From an uncultured Acidobacteriota bacterium (GTDB lineage: Bacteria > Acidobacteriota > Terriglobia > Terriglobales > Acidobacteriaceae): a DNA stretch of 18,209 nucleotides. The stretch is from NCBI GenBank assembly GCA_903832475.1, contig CAILBQ010000627.1:1-18209 (forward strand), read 5' to 3'. Of the stretch, positions 9,701 through 15,962 are shown in pieces. The position numbers and the translations under genes were made by a program. Under the pieces are notes generated by a model. The model did no database searches. It was not told the origin of the DNA and worked only from the letters and a program-made list of their open reading frames with translations. Numbering within the stretch: position 1 is the stretch's first letter; every line of letters starts with the position of its first letter.

Positions 9701-10050
9701 TCCTCATCGTCAGCTTCGCCCGCGAACAGCTCGAAGAGCTGGTCGGCGACGCCCGCAAAGCCGCCCTCAACGCCGGCTTTGTCCGCTTTCGCCCCGTTCT
9801 CATGACCGCCCTGGCCATGATCATCGGCATGGTCCCCATGGCCCTCGGACTCGGCGACGGCGGCGAACAGAACGCTCCCCTCGGACGCGCCGTCATCGGC
9901 GGCCTGCTTCTCGCTACCGTCGCCACGCTCTTCTTCGTACCTACCTTCTTTTCCGCCCTGCATGGCCGCCTGGAACGAAACTCCCGGCGCAAGCGGGCCG
10001 GCTCGCCGTCCAGCCACATTGTCGACGACCAGTTTCCGGAGCAAATATGA
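6763..10050 (+). CDS. RND efflux pump (tripartite system, non-Mdt subfamily)
   Basis: This is a 1095-residue inner-membrane RND transporter. It starts MWIVRLALRRPYTFAVFAIL (first helix), followed by VSMPTDIFPNINIPVVSVVW and the porter subdomains. TM4 has the Asp pair 404-405 (GILVDDATVEIENINR) and TM6 contains IVFVPMFFLSGVSRYLFVPL. The second half begins at about residue 530 and repeats the plan. In TM10 the conserved Lys of AcrB/MdtB is absent: the segment reads GVATANSILIVSFA, with Ala977 at the aligned place. This matches an RND subgroup that differs from mdtBC, so the substrate and coupling details may differ. A Ser/Thr/Ala-rich low-complexity segment sits at about residues 807-829 in the second periplasmic half. 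It is the first gene of a complete operon, and its stop overlaps the adaptor start as ATGA. The substrate is unknown. Confidence 0.95.
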   Translation: MWIVRLALRRPYTFAVFAILLLLVGAFSIVSMPTDIFPNINIPVVSVVWQFTGLSAEEMASRIVSPSERGLTTTVNDIEHIESQSLNGIGVIKIYFQPHVNIGTAVSQVTAICQVQLRQLPPGSTPPFIIQFNASSVPVLQLGLSGQGLSEQQLGDLGTNIIRTQLATIEGASIPYPYGGKQRQIQVDLDIQKLQARGLSPADVVNAVSAQNLIAPSGTMKVGKLEYAIETNSAPPDVSELNNLPIKTVNGAVIYVRDVAHVRDGFPPQTNIVRVDGQRSALMSILKTGSASTLDIIAGIKAKLPTILAQQRVNYPSLRVTSLSDQSIFVRGAINGVVREALIAACLTGAMILIFLGSWRSTIIIAVSIPLSILSSLIILSALGETINIMTLGGLALAVGILVDDATVEIENINRNLESGKEIEQAILDGAAQIAVPALVSTLAICIVFVPMFFLSGVSRYLFVPLAEAVVFAMLASYLLSRTVVPTMAKYLLKEHSDEDAAKRAISRNPFVAFQRGFEHYFEKVRGGYVRLLTFAVDHATAFIVVFLLICVVSVAGLAPFLGQDFFPSVDSGAFKIHVRARTGTRIEETAALCDHIDNAIRREIPKNEVTTIIDNVGLPYSGYNLSYSTSAPVGTADADILVQLTEDHHPTGDYVNRLRVVLARQFPGVTFYVLPVDIVTQILNFGLSAPIDIQIIGPNLQANRLYAEKLLNDVKYVPGAADTRIQQPFNAPKFTVNVDRTRSSEVGLTQRDIATSVLVSLSGSFQTTPNFYLDPRNGVSYNIAIQAPQYDVDSVADLRSLPVTTSSGTAGLSTTTAPNATTAAPGSPKTVQILGNLSSIDPGAELGTVSHYDIQPVLDIYANVDGADLGSVTRKIDAIVKNHEKDVPKGTQIILRGQSETMEKSYIGLLAGLAFSILLVYFLIVVNFQSWLDPFLIISALPAAITGIVWFLFLTNTRLSVPALTGTIMCMGVATANSILIVSFAREQLEELVGDARKAALNAGFVRFRPVLMTALAMIIGMVPMALGLGDGGEQNAPLGRAVIGGLLLATVATLFFVPTFFSALHGRLERNSRRKRAGSPSSHIVDDQFPEQI

Positions 10051-11294
10051 GTCCTGAACCAAACCCTCCCGCGAACAACAACCCGGGCACCCCACACTCA
10101 CACACGACCGCGCACGACACCCAGCACGCCCCCGAGCAGAAGCCCATCAAGGGCCGCACCGGCATCCTTGCCGCCCTGGTCCTCGTCGCTGTGCTGGTGG
10201 TCCTCGCCGTCCTCGGCATCCTGCCCCGCTGGCATGCCTCCGCCGCCCTCGCCAAGAGCACCGACGAGCTCGCCGCTCCCTCCGTCGTCATCGCTCCGCC
10301 CAAGGCCGGCCAGCCCATTCAGGAGCTCGTCCTCCCCGGCAACGTCACCTCGTACACCGACGCGCCCATCTACGCCCGTACCTCCGGCTACCTGACCAAG
10401 TGGTACTACGACATCGGCGCCAAGGTGAAAAAAGGCGCGCTCCTCGCTGAAATCGCCAGTCCCGAAGTCGATCAGCAGCTGGCCCAGGCCCAGGCCGACC
10501 TCAACACCGCCCAGGCCACCGCCAACAATGCCCGCCTCCAGGCCGACCGCTACAAGGGCCTGGTTGCCTCCAACGCCGTCTCCCAGCAGGACACCGACAC
10601 CTACGTCAATCAGGCCGCCAGCACCGCCGCCCAGGTCAAATCCGCCGAAGCCAACGTACAGCGCCTCAAAGAGCTCACCGACTTCGAAAAAATCTACGCC
10701 CCCTTTGACGGCGTCGTCACCGCCCGCAACATCGATACCGGCCAGCTGGTCACCGCCGGCGCCGCTCCCGAGCTCTTCCACATGCAGGCCGTGCAGACCC
10801 TGCGCGTCTACACCAACCTCCCCGGCGTCTTCTCCGCCTCGATGAAAAAAGGCGCGATCATCGACCTTACCTTCGCCGAACATCCCGGCCAGGTCACCCA
10901 CGGCAAGCTCGTGCGCACCGCCGACGCCATCGACCCCGCCAGCCGCACCCTGCTCGTTGAAATCGACGTCGACAACCGCGACGGCAACCTGCTCGCCGGC
11001 ACCCTTGCCCAGGTGCACTTCAAGGTCAATCCCGTCGGAACCGTCTTCGTCCTGCCTGTCTCCACCCTCATCTTCCGCAGCGAAGGTCTCCGCGTCGGCA
11101 CCGTCAAGAACGGCATCGCCCACCTCGTCCCCGTCACCATCGGCCAGGACGACGGACGCACCATTCAGGTCATCACCGGCCTTAACGCCAACGACCAGGT
11201 CATCCAGGACCCGCCCGACTCCCTCATCGAAGGCGAAAAAGTCCGCGTCCTCACCCCCGAAGAAGTCAAAACCGCCTCCCAGGGAGGCATGTAG
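10047..11294 (+). CDS. RND periplasmic adaptor (membrane fusion protein)
   Basis: This is a 415-residue HlyD/AcrA-type adaptor. The ATG at 10047-10049 overlaps the pump's TGA and follows GGAG (10038-10041), so translation is probably coupled; the longer open frame upstream lies within the pump gene. Residues 1-38 form a hydrophilic cytoplasmic tail rich in Pro, Asn and His (His17, 19, 23, 27). A membrane anchor follows at about 40-59. Next come the lipoyl halves (RTSGYLTKWYYDIGAKVKKG and YAPFDGVVTARNIDTGQLV) around a long Ala/Gln-rich coiled coil (about 145-215), and then the barrel and membrane-proximal domains (DPASRTLLVEIDVDNRDGNL, VLPVSTLIFRSEGLRV). It bridges the RND pump to the outer-membrane channel encoded next. 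It has no lipobox. Confidence 0.93.
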   Translation: MSPEPNPPANNNPGTPHSHTTAHDTQHAPEQKPIKGRTGILAALVLVAVLVVLAVLGILPRWHASAALAKSTDELAAPSVVIAPPKAGQPIQELVLPGNVTSYTDAPIYARTSGYLTKWYYDIGAKVKKGALLAEIASPEVDQQLAQAQADLNTAQATANNARLQADRYKGLVASNAVSQQDTDTYVNQAASTAAQVKSAEANVQRLKELTDFEKIYAPFDGVVTARNIDTGQLVTAGAAPELFHMQAVQTLRVYTNLPGVFSASMKKGAIIDLTFAEHPGQVTHGKLVRTADAIDPASRTLLVEIDVDNRDGNLLAGTLAQVHFKVNPVGTVFVLPVSTLIFRSEGLRVGTVKNGIAHLVPVTIGQDDGRTIQVITGLNANDQVIQDPPDSLIEGEKVRVLTPEEVKTASQGGM

Positions 11295-11296
11295 CA

Positions 11297-12910
11297 ATGA
11301 GTTTTTCCTTACAGAACCGGGTGCCCCATCCATGGCGCAGCACTATCGCGCCATGGGTGGGAACGACGAAATCTGCACCAACAACACCCCGGGTGCCCCC
11401 CGTCTCGCCTCTGAGACCGGGGATTCTCAGAGTTCCGGCGCTGCTCACACTCCTCACACTCACACTGTCCTTCTCCGGCTGTAAACCCGTAGGCCCCAAC
11501 TACCAGAAACCCGTCTACACCGCCCCACCCGCCTACAAGGAAACCGGCGGCTCGACCGTCACTTCCGTCCAGCCTCCCCCCAACCCCACCAACGGCACCT
11601 GGACCCCCGCCAGCCCTTCCGACGGCATGCTGCGCGGCAAATGGTGGGAAGTCTTCAATGACCCCTTCCTCAACCAGCTCGAAGACCGCGTCACCACCGA
11701 AAACCAAAGCCTCCACGCCGCCTACGAAACCTACCAGGCCGCGCGCGAACAGGTGCGCATCGTCCGCTCCCAGTTCTCACCCACGCTCTCTGCCGGCCCC
11801 GGATTCACCCACAGCAGCCTGTCCGCTCGTCGATCCGCCGCTGTGCCGGGCGCCAGAACCAGCTACAACGACCTCCAGCTCGAGGGCCAGGCCTCCTGGG
11901 AACCCGATTTCTGGGGCCGCATCCGCCGCAGCGTCGAATCTGCCAGCGCCGCCGCCCAGGCCAGCGCCGCCGACCTCGCCAATACCGACCTCATTCTCCA
12001 CGCTGAACTCGCCGAAGACTACTTCAACCTGCGCGGCCTCGACACCCAGCGCCGCCTTCTCGAGTCCGACATCAAGGACCTCACCAACCAGCTCGACCTC
12101 ACCAAGCGCCGTCTCGGCGGAGGCGTAGCCACCGGCGTCGACGTGGCCCAGGCCCAGACCCAGCTCGACTCCACCCAGGCCCAACTCGTGGATCTCAACA
12201 TCGCCCGTGCCGAATACGAACACGCCATCGGCACCATTGCCTATCGCGATCTGCCCGGCTTCAGCATTCCTATCAATCCGCTGAATCCCAACGGCAACGT
12301 CGATCTTCCGGTCATCCCCACCGGCCTGCCGTCACAGCTGCTCGAGCGCCGCCCCGACATCGCCGCCGCCGAACGCCGCGCCCAGCAATACAACGCCCAG
12401 ATCGGCGTCGCCATCGCCGCCTTCTATCCCAACATCACCCTCGGCGCCACCGGCGGCTTTGAAAGCACCCACCTCGGCACTCTCATTCAAGGCCCCGCCG
12501 CGCTCTGGACCCTCGGCGGCCAGGCCTCGGAACTGCTCCTCGACGGCGGCCTGCGCCGCGCCACCACCGCCCAGGCCCGCGACAACTACGAAGCCTACGC
12601 CGCTACCTACAAAAACACAGTCGTCGTCGCTTTCCAGGAAGTCGAAGACAAGCTCTCCGACCTGCGCACCCTCGAGCAGGAAGAGTCCGCCGAACAAGCC
12701 GCCGTCGCCGACGCCCAGAGCTCCCTCAACATCTCCAACACCAGATACAAAGGCGGCGTCACCACCTACCTCGAAGTCCTGACGGCCGAAACCACCCTGA
12801 TCCAAAACCAGCGCACCGAAGCCAACCTAAAGCAGCAGCGCTTCGCCAAAACCGTAGAACTAATCCGCGCCCTCGGCGGCGGCTGGGACACCACTCAACC
12901 CCCCAAATAG
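11297..12910 (+). CDS. Outer-membrane efflux lipoprotein, NodT/TolC family
   Basis: This is the outer-membrane channel of the tripartite pump, with 537 residues from the ATG at 11297. That start has AGGGAGG (11281-11287) about 10 nt upstream and lies 2 bp after the adaptor stop. The lipoprotein signal is LLTLLTLTLSFSGC with the modified Cys at residue 62, followed by KPVGPNYQKP, typical of NodT. Two OEP repeats follow, with WWEVFNDPFLNQLEDRV, SWEPDFWGRIRRSVESA, LLERRPDIAAAERR and YNAQIGVAIAAFYPNI. The mature part (476 residues) has the usual length. The oddity is the 47 residues before the signal: they translate two hairpin repeats (11322-11362 and 11391-11422), giving VPHPWRSTIAPWVG. Translation may really begin nearer the signal, for example at the GTG at 11393, but no better ribosome site is seen. 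Family assignment is firm; the start is uncertain. Confidence 0.93.
   Translation: MSFSLQNRVPHPWRSTIAPWVGTTKSAPTTPRVPPVSPLRPGILRVPALLTLLTLTLSFSGCKPVGPNYQKPVYTAPPAYKETGGSTVTSVQPPPNPTNGTWTPASPSDGMLRGKWWEVFNDPFLNQLEDRVTTENQSLHAAYETYQAAREQVRIVRSQFSPTLSAGPGFTHSSLSARRSAAVPGARTSYNDLQLEGQASWEPDFWGRIRRSVESASAAAQASAADLANTDLILHAELAEDYFNLRGLDTQRRLLESDIKDLTNQLDLTKRRLGGGVATGVDVAQAQTQLDSTQAQLVDLNIARAEYEHAIGTIAYRDLPGFSIPINPLNPNGNVDLPVIPTGLPSQLLERRPDIAAAERRAQQYNAQIGVAIAAFYPNITLGATGGFESTHLGTLIQGPAALWTLGGQASELLLDGGLRRATTAQARDNYEAYAATYKNTVVVAFQEVEDKLSDLRTLEQEESAEQAAVADAQSSLNISNTRYKGGVTTYLEVLTAETTLIQNQRTEANLKQQRFAKTVELIRALGGGWDTTQPPK
11322..11362. repeat. Hairpin repeat, copy A (inside the lipoprotein coding region)
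   Basis: TGCCCCATCCATGGCGC and GCGCCATGGGTGGGA are arms of an imperfect palindrome around the 9-nt loop AGCACTATC. The inner nine bases (CCATGGCGC/GCGCCATGG) pair perfectly, and one outer pair becomes G-T. It is the same family as the copies at 12947, 18055 and 18116 but has a longer and different inner stem. It is translated in frame ahead of the lipoprotein signal peptide. Confidence 0.85.
11391..11422. repeat. Second hairpin element next to copy A
   Basis: It begins GGGTGCCCC like copy A and then continues with arms CCCCGTCTC and GAGACCGGGG around the loop GCCTCT; the right arm carries one extra C. It is probably a diverged relative sharing the left end of the repeat family. It lies 28 bp after copy A, also in frame within the 5' part of the lipoprotein gene. 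Confidence 0.55.
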
Positions 12911-12946
12911 CGTTCCGCACCTTGTCAGCCCAATCCCACGAAGCTG

Positions 12947-12983
12947 TGCCCCATCCATGACAGCCCCATCGTCATGGGTGGGA
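12947..12983. repeat. Hairpin repeat, copy B
   Basis: TGCCCCATCCATGAC and GTCATGGGTGGGA pair around the 9-nt loop AGCCCCATC. It lies 36 bp after the stop of the outer-membrane lipoprotein gene, so the transcript could carry it as a 3' hairpin. There is no T-run after it, so it is not a standard intrinsic terminator. Confidence 0.88.
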
Positions 12984-13103
12984 CAACACGGCATCCCCAA
13001 CATTGCGGCCGAAGACCCTCGCCATACCCGCGTTCGACGCAATGATCGCTCCCCGCGGACAATGTATTTTGCTGCCACGTAGAGTAGGTCAAGACCTGTA
13101 AAG

Positions 13104-13280
13104 ATGGACAACTTCCGCATAAGCGGTGATCCAGGCAGGATGCTAGTCCACCGGGCTTATACTTCTCCACATGAATGGGTCATGGAATTGCCAATCAAAA
13201 CCTCGATCATTTATGAATTCGCAAATGACGAAAGCAATTGGCGGATCGAGCTTGACCACGGCTGTGGCTGGAACTTTTGA
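13104..13280 (+). CDS. Small hypothetical protein (58 aa)
   Basis: This open frame runs from the ATG at 13104 to the TGA at 13278-13280. It contains MLVHRAYTSPHEWVMEL in its first half and ends ELDHGCGWNF. I do not recognise it. A second start, Met13 (13140), follows a weak GGTGA site 10 nt upstream. The first ATG has no clear ribosome site, and an in-frame stop at 13080-13082 closes off any longer version. The stop overlaps the TTG start of the next gene as TTGA, which supports it being a real, co-translated gene or the remaining end of a larger one. The DNA is distinctly AT-richer than the efflux genes (27 of 60 bases are G or C at 13141-13200). No signal peptide or membrane helix is seen. 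Confidence 0.4.
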   Translation: MDNFRISGDPGRMLVHRAYTSPHEWVMELPIKTSIIYEFANDESNWRIELDHGCGWNF

Positions 13281-13861
13281 CACTGATGAATCCCGCTAAA
13301 ACACGGGCAATCGGGAATGATTTGCTGAAGCGTCTCCTTGACGGGGAGCGGGGAGATTTGCCCATGCACTTGGGAGAACTGCTCGGCAGGGCGTCCTGTA
13401 TGAGGGATAGCGACAGTTACTACCGTTCGATCCTACCACCGGAACTTGCCAACATTCGACTGTCACCAGAGACACGGCTAGAAATCATCGCCGCCTTGTG
13501 CCTTGAGGTCTCTCGAAACCCGGACGAAGCCCTAATCAAAGTGTTGTCCCATAGCGAAGAGGATTTATCTGTCAGGACCGTTGCCTCTGTCCTGGTAAAA
13601 CCCCCTCGCATTCTAACAATGCGTGAACTCGGCGTGGGTCTGGGGTTCCTGAAGGCGTGCCTGCCTCGTTGCCTCCAGCACGACTCTGACTTCATTCCAG
13701 CAGAAGAGATTGCGGCGCTCATCCAACTGGCGAACGAATCTCAAAAGACCGTTGTCGAGGAGGGCAAAACTGATCAAGAGCGAGCGATCCGAAACCATAT
13801 AAAGCTCAATGCGGAGTATTTCATTGAAGGCCTTGCCGACGTTGGCTTTAGTACGGACTAG
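13277..13861 (+). CDS. Hypothetical protein (194 aa), probably all-helical
   Basis: I do not recognise this soluble protein. It starts at TTG 13277 (overlapping the previous stop) or at ATG 13286, which gives 191 residues. The sequence looks largely alpha-helical and amphipathic (NDLLKRLLDGERG, LSPETRLEIIAALCLEVS, AEEIAALIQLANESQ, AEYFIEGLADVGF), and a HEAT-like or immunity-protein-like fold would fit, but no motif proves either. It has no signal peptide or membrane segment. Its base composition (32 of 60 G+C at 13441-13500, against 45 of 60 at 12361-12420) and looser codon use set it apart from the efflux genes and suggest horizontal acquisition. It is convergent with the ribbon-helix-helix gene on the other strand, 50 bp away. 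Confidence 0.75.
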   Translation: MTLMNPAKTRAIGNDLLKRLLDGERGDLPMHLGELLGRASCMRDSDSYYRSILPPELANIRLSPETRLEIIAALCLEVSRNPDEALIKVLSHSEEDLSVRTVASVLVKPPRILTMRELGVGLGFLKACLPRCLQHDSDFIPAEEIAALIQLANESQKTVVEEGKTDQERAIRNHIKLNAEYFIEGLADVGFSTD

Positions 13862-13911
13862 AGGCGTCCGTCGTCGAGCCATGCAGAATCGAGGTCTGAA
13901 CCCGAATTACC

Positions 13912-14166
13912 TCAGGGAAACTCAATGAGGTCATAAATTTCCTCGTTCGTCAGGTTGATGCGCCTTCCCGCCAAAGGAAAAATCGGGGGATCGTCGAAAT
14001 CCAGTCCCCGCACCGGCCGCGAAGCTTGGACCTCTTCCACCACCCGCGCGACGACTTCCAGAATCAGCTCCCGCGCCGAACAGCCCTTCCGCGCAGCCGC
14101 CTCATGCATCCGCCGATGCAAGTTCCTGGGCAAATTGATCGATGTACGAACGGTATCTGAGTTCAT
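13912..14166 (-). CDS. Ribbon-helix-helix protein, antitoxin-like, without a toxin partner
   Basis: This 84-residue protein has a short N-terminal strand and two helices typical of the ribbon-helix-helix fold (CopG/Arc/VapB-like). VRTSINLP (6-13) would form the DNA-binding ribbon, LHRRMHEAAARKG the first helix and SARELILEVVARVVEE the second. The C-terminal tail (RRINLTNEEIYDLIEFP) is the kind of peptide that binds a PIN-type toxin in VapB proteins. No PIN or other toxin ORF follows: its stop is 50 bp from the end of the convergent 194-residue gene. It lies 52 bp downstream of the secreted repeat protein on the same strand and might share its transcript. TTGACT on the minus strand just upstream could be part of its own promoter. 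The fold call is good; the antitoxin role is inference. Confidence 0.8.
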   Translation of the reverse strand: MNSDTVRTSINLPRNLHRRMHEAAARKGCSARELILEVVARVVEEVQASRPVRGLDFDDPPIFPLAGRRINLTNEEIYDLIEFP

Positions 14167-14218
14167 GACCTAATGACTCTCTCTGCTACTCAAATAAGTC
14201 AATTCAGTAGATGTCGGC

Positions 14219-15901
14219 CTACGGAATCGCCACCGTCGCAAACATCTGCTCCGCCGACCCCCGCAACACGCGGTACAGACCAAAACGCCGTTCCCCCGCC
14301 CCGCGCAGCTCAAACAGCAGCTCCCCTCGATTATCCCCCATGGCATCCACCGCATCCACCAGACGCATCCGCGGAGTCTCATCCAGATGCGCCGAATCCG
14401 TCACGCTCTTGAACAGCACCAACACCCCGCCATACAAATCCGGCTGCGCGATCAGCGTCACAAACTTGCGCGGCTTCGGCTTCAAAATCCCATCCCCCGC
14501 GCTCTTGCTCGCGGTCTTGCCTGAGGTTGCGGCGTTCTTACTCCTCGCACTTGCCGAACCAGCCGTAGGCGTCGCGCCTGCAGTGTTCGCCGCCGGCTTC
14601 CCATACCGAATCACCGGCGCATCCGGATCAGGCGCCGGCGTCCCCGCCGCACCCGCACTGTCTTTCGCGGGCGCGTCTTTCCCACTCACATTGCTTTTCG
14701 GCACACTCACACCGTCTTTCGCCAGGCTAGGCGGACTCACCCCATCCTCCGGCGTGCTCGCCGTCAGCACCATCGTTGCCGTCGCCCCATACGCCAGCTC
14801 AAACACCTGAAACTTCTCATCCCCCAGCGCCACCGGCTCCGCCGCAGGCAGCATCGACTTCCCCGGCCTCTTCGCCGCCGTCGTCCCCTTGCGCACCGGC
14901 GTCCTGGCCGCTGGTTTCGCCGGAGCATCCATCCCCAGCGCCGTCCGCGCCATCGCCTCCAGCGCCGTCTTCATCTTCGTCTCGTCGTCCGGATTGGCCC
15001 ACGTATATTTCCACGGATGCTCCGCCGCCGTCCGCGCATCCGAAACCGCCACCGCCTGCTGCATCGTCGCCGGCGTCCCTTCCAGCTTCGCCGTTTCCGG
15101 CGCCTTCTCGTAGTCCGCAGGCTTCCCTCGCTTCAGCCGCGGACGATCCGGGTCCGGCGTCCCGCTTCCGCCCGCCTCCAGATCCGTCTCCTCCGCATGC
15201 CGGCTGCGTCGAATCGTCGGCCGGTCAGGATCCACCTTCGCCGTCCCCGCGCCAGAATCCGACCCGCCCGAATCCGAATCCCCACTTTTCCTCTTCAACG
15301 TCGGCCGGTCCGGGTCCTCGCTCACCGTCGTGTCATCCGGCTTCCGCTTCATCGTCGGTCGGTCCGGATCTGCCGGGTCTTTCTTCTCAGCATCCCCACC
15401 CGTCTTCGCATCCGCACCCGCATCGTCGGAATCCGTCCCCTTCGGATGCTTCCTCTTCAGCACCGGCTTGTCATCGTCCGGCAGATCCACCGGCGCATTC
15501 AGCGAACTGGTATTGAACGCTCCCTCCGCCTTCTTCGCCTCTACGGCCGTCAGCGGCTTCCACACCCCAAACCCCCGCCACGCCCCGTCCGTCTCCCCGG
15601 CGCCAAACACATCGAACACCCCCATCGGCTTGCCCGCCGTCTGCAGCTCGTATTCCACCCCGCTCGCCACCGCCAGCGGCTCCGGCCGGTTCAGGTAAAT
15701 CGTCCCGTCATTCAACTGCTCGCCATCGAACACCGACACCGGCACCAGCCGGCTCGCCGAAGGCTTCCCCGCCTCACCCGTCCACTCCAGCACTGCCACC
15801 GACCGCAGCACCGGGTCAGCCTTGGTCCCTTTCGCAACCTTGCCCGGATACTGACCAAAAACCGGCGCCGTCAACACCAACAACAGTCCCAGGGCTGACA
15901 C
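14219..15901 (-). CDS. Secreted protein with DPDRP-type repeats, function unknown
   Basis: This is a 560-residue protein from the GTG at 15899-15901, which follows GAGGGGG by about 6 nt; an ATG at 15964 would add 21 residues. The N-terminus has a hydrophobic signal (LGLLLVLTAPVFG, likely cut before QYPGK). The longer start would supply the positive charges that the short signal lacks. A compact N-terminal domain follows (RSVAVLEWTGE, SRLVPVSVFDGEQL, GVEYELQTAGKPMGVFDV). After it comes a charged, disordered region with six copies of a decapeptide at residues 142, 178, 196, 224, 250 and 425, of the form DPDRPTLKRK. A C-terminal domain contains KFVTLIAQPDLYGGVLVLF and GELLFELRGAGERRFGLYRV. No catalytic motif is visible. 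I infer an export-dependent, perhaps periplasmic scaffold or binding protein. It is divergent from the peroxiredoxin gene. Confidence 0.8.
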   Translation of the reverse strand: MSALGLLLVLTAPVFGQYPGKVAKGTKADPVLRSVAVLEWTGEAGKPSASRLVPVSVFDGEQLNDGTIYLNRPEPLAVASGVEYELQTAGKPMGVFDVFGAGETDGAWRGFGVWKPLTAVEAKKAEGAFNTSSLNAPVDLPDDDKPVLKRKHPKGTDSDDAGADAKTGGDAEKKDPADPDRPTMKRKPDDTTVSEDPDRPTLKRKSGDSDSGGSDSGAGTAKVDPDRPTIRRSRHAEETDLEAGGSGTPDPDRPRLKRGKPADYEKAPETAKLEGTPATMQQAVAVSDARTAAEHPWKYTWANPDDETKMKTALEAMARTALGMDAPAKPAARTPVRKGTTAAKRPGKSMLPAAEPVALGDEKFQVFELAYGATATMVLTASTPEDGVSPPSLAKDGVSVPKSNVSGKDAPAKDSAGAAGTPAPDPDAPVIRYGKPAANTAGATPTAGSASARSKNAATSGKTASKSAGDGILKPKPRKFVTLIAQPDLYGGVLVLFKSVTDSAHLDETPRMRLVDAVDAMGDNRGELLFELRGAGERRFGLYRVLRGSAEQMFATVAIP

Positions 15902-15962
15902 ACCGCCCCCTCGTCCCCAATAATCAAATTGACCCACAGCCCCACGACGCGAGGAACCAACC

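Noticed and set aside
6709..10101. Open frame of 1130 codons on the minus strand
   Set aside because: It lies opposite the RND pump gene. Its translation is Gly/Asp/Glu-rich without family motifs, as expected of the mirror frame of a high-GC gene.
10098..11333. Open frame of 411 codons on the minus strand opposite the adaptor
   Set aside because: It is a composition artefact: Gly/Asp-rich repeats, no domain, and the plus strand holds a clear membrane fusion protein.
13613..13882. Minus-strand open frame of 89 codons after the ribbon-helix-helix gene, as a candidate VapC toxin
   Set aside because: It starts MARRRTPLVRTK, lacks the PIN-domain acidic start (such as LLDTN) and the later conserved Asp residues, and mirrors the 194-residue gene.
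14776..15898. Plus-strand open frames opposite the DPDRP repeat protein
   Set aside because: They are Pro/Ser- or Arg-rich mirrors of the minus-strand gene. The minus strand has a signal peptide, a ribosome site and repeated motifs.
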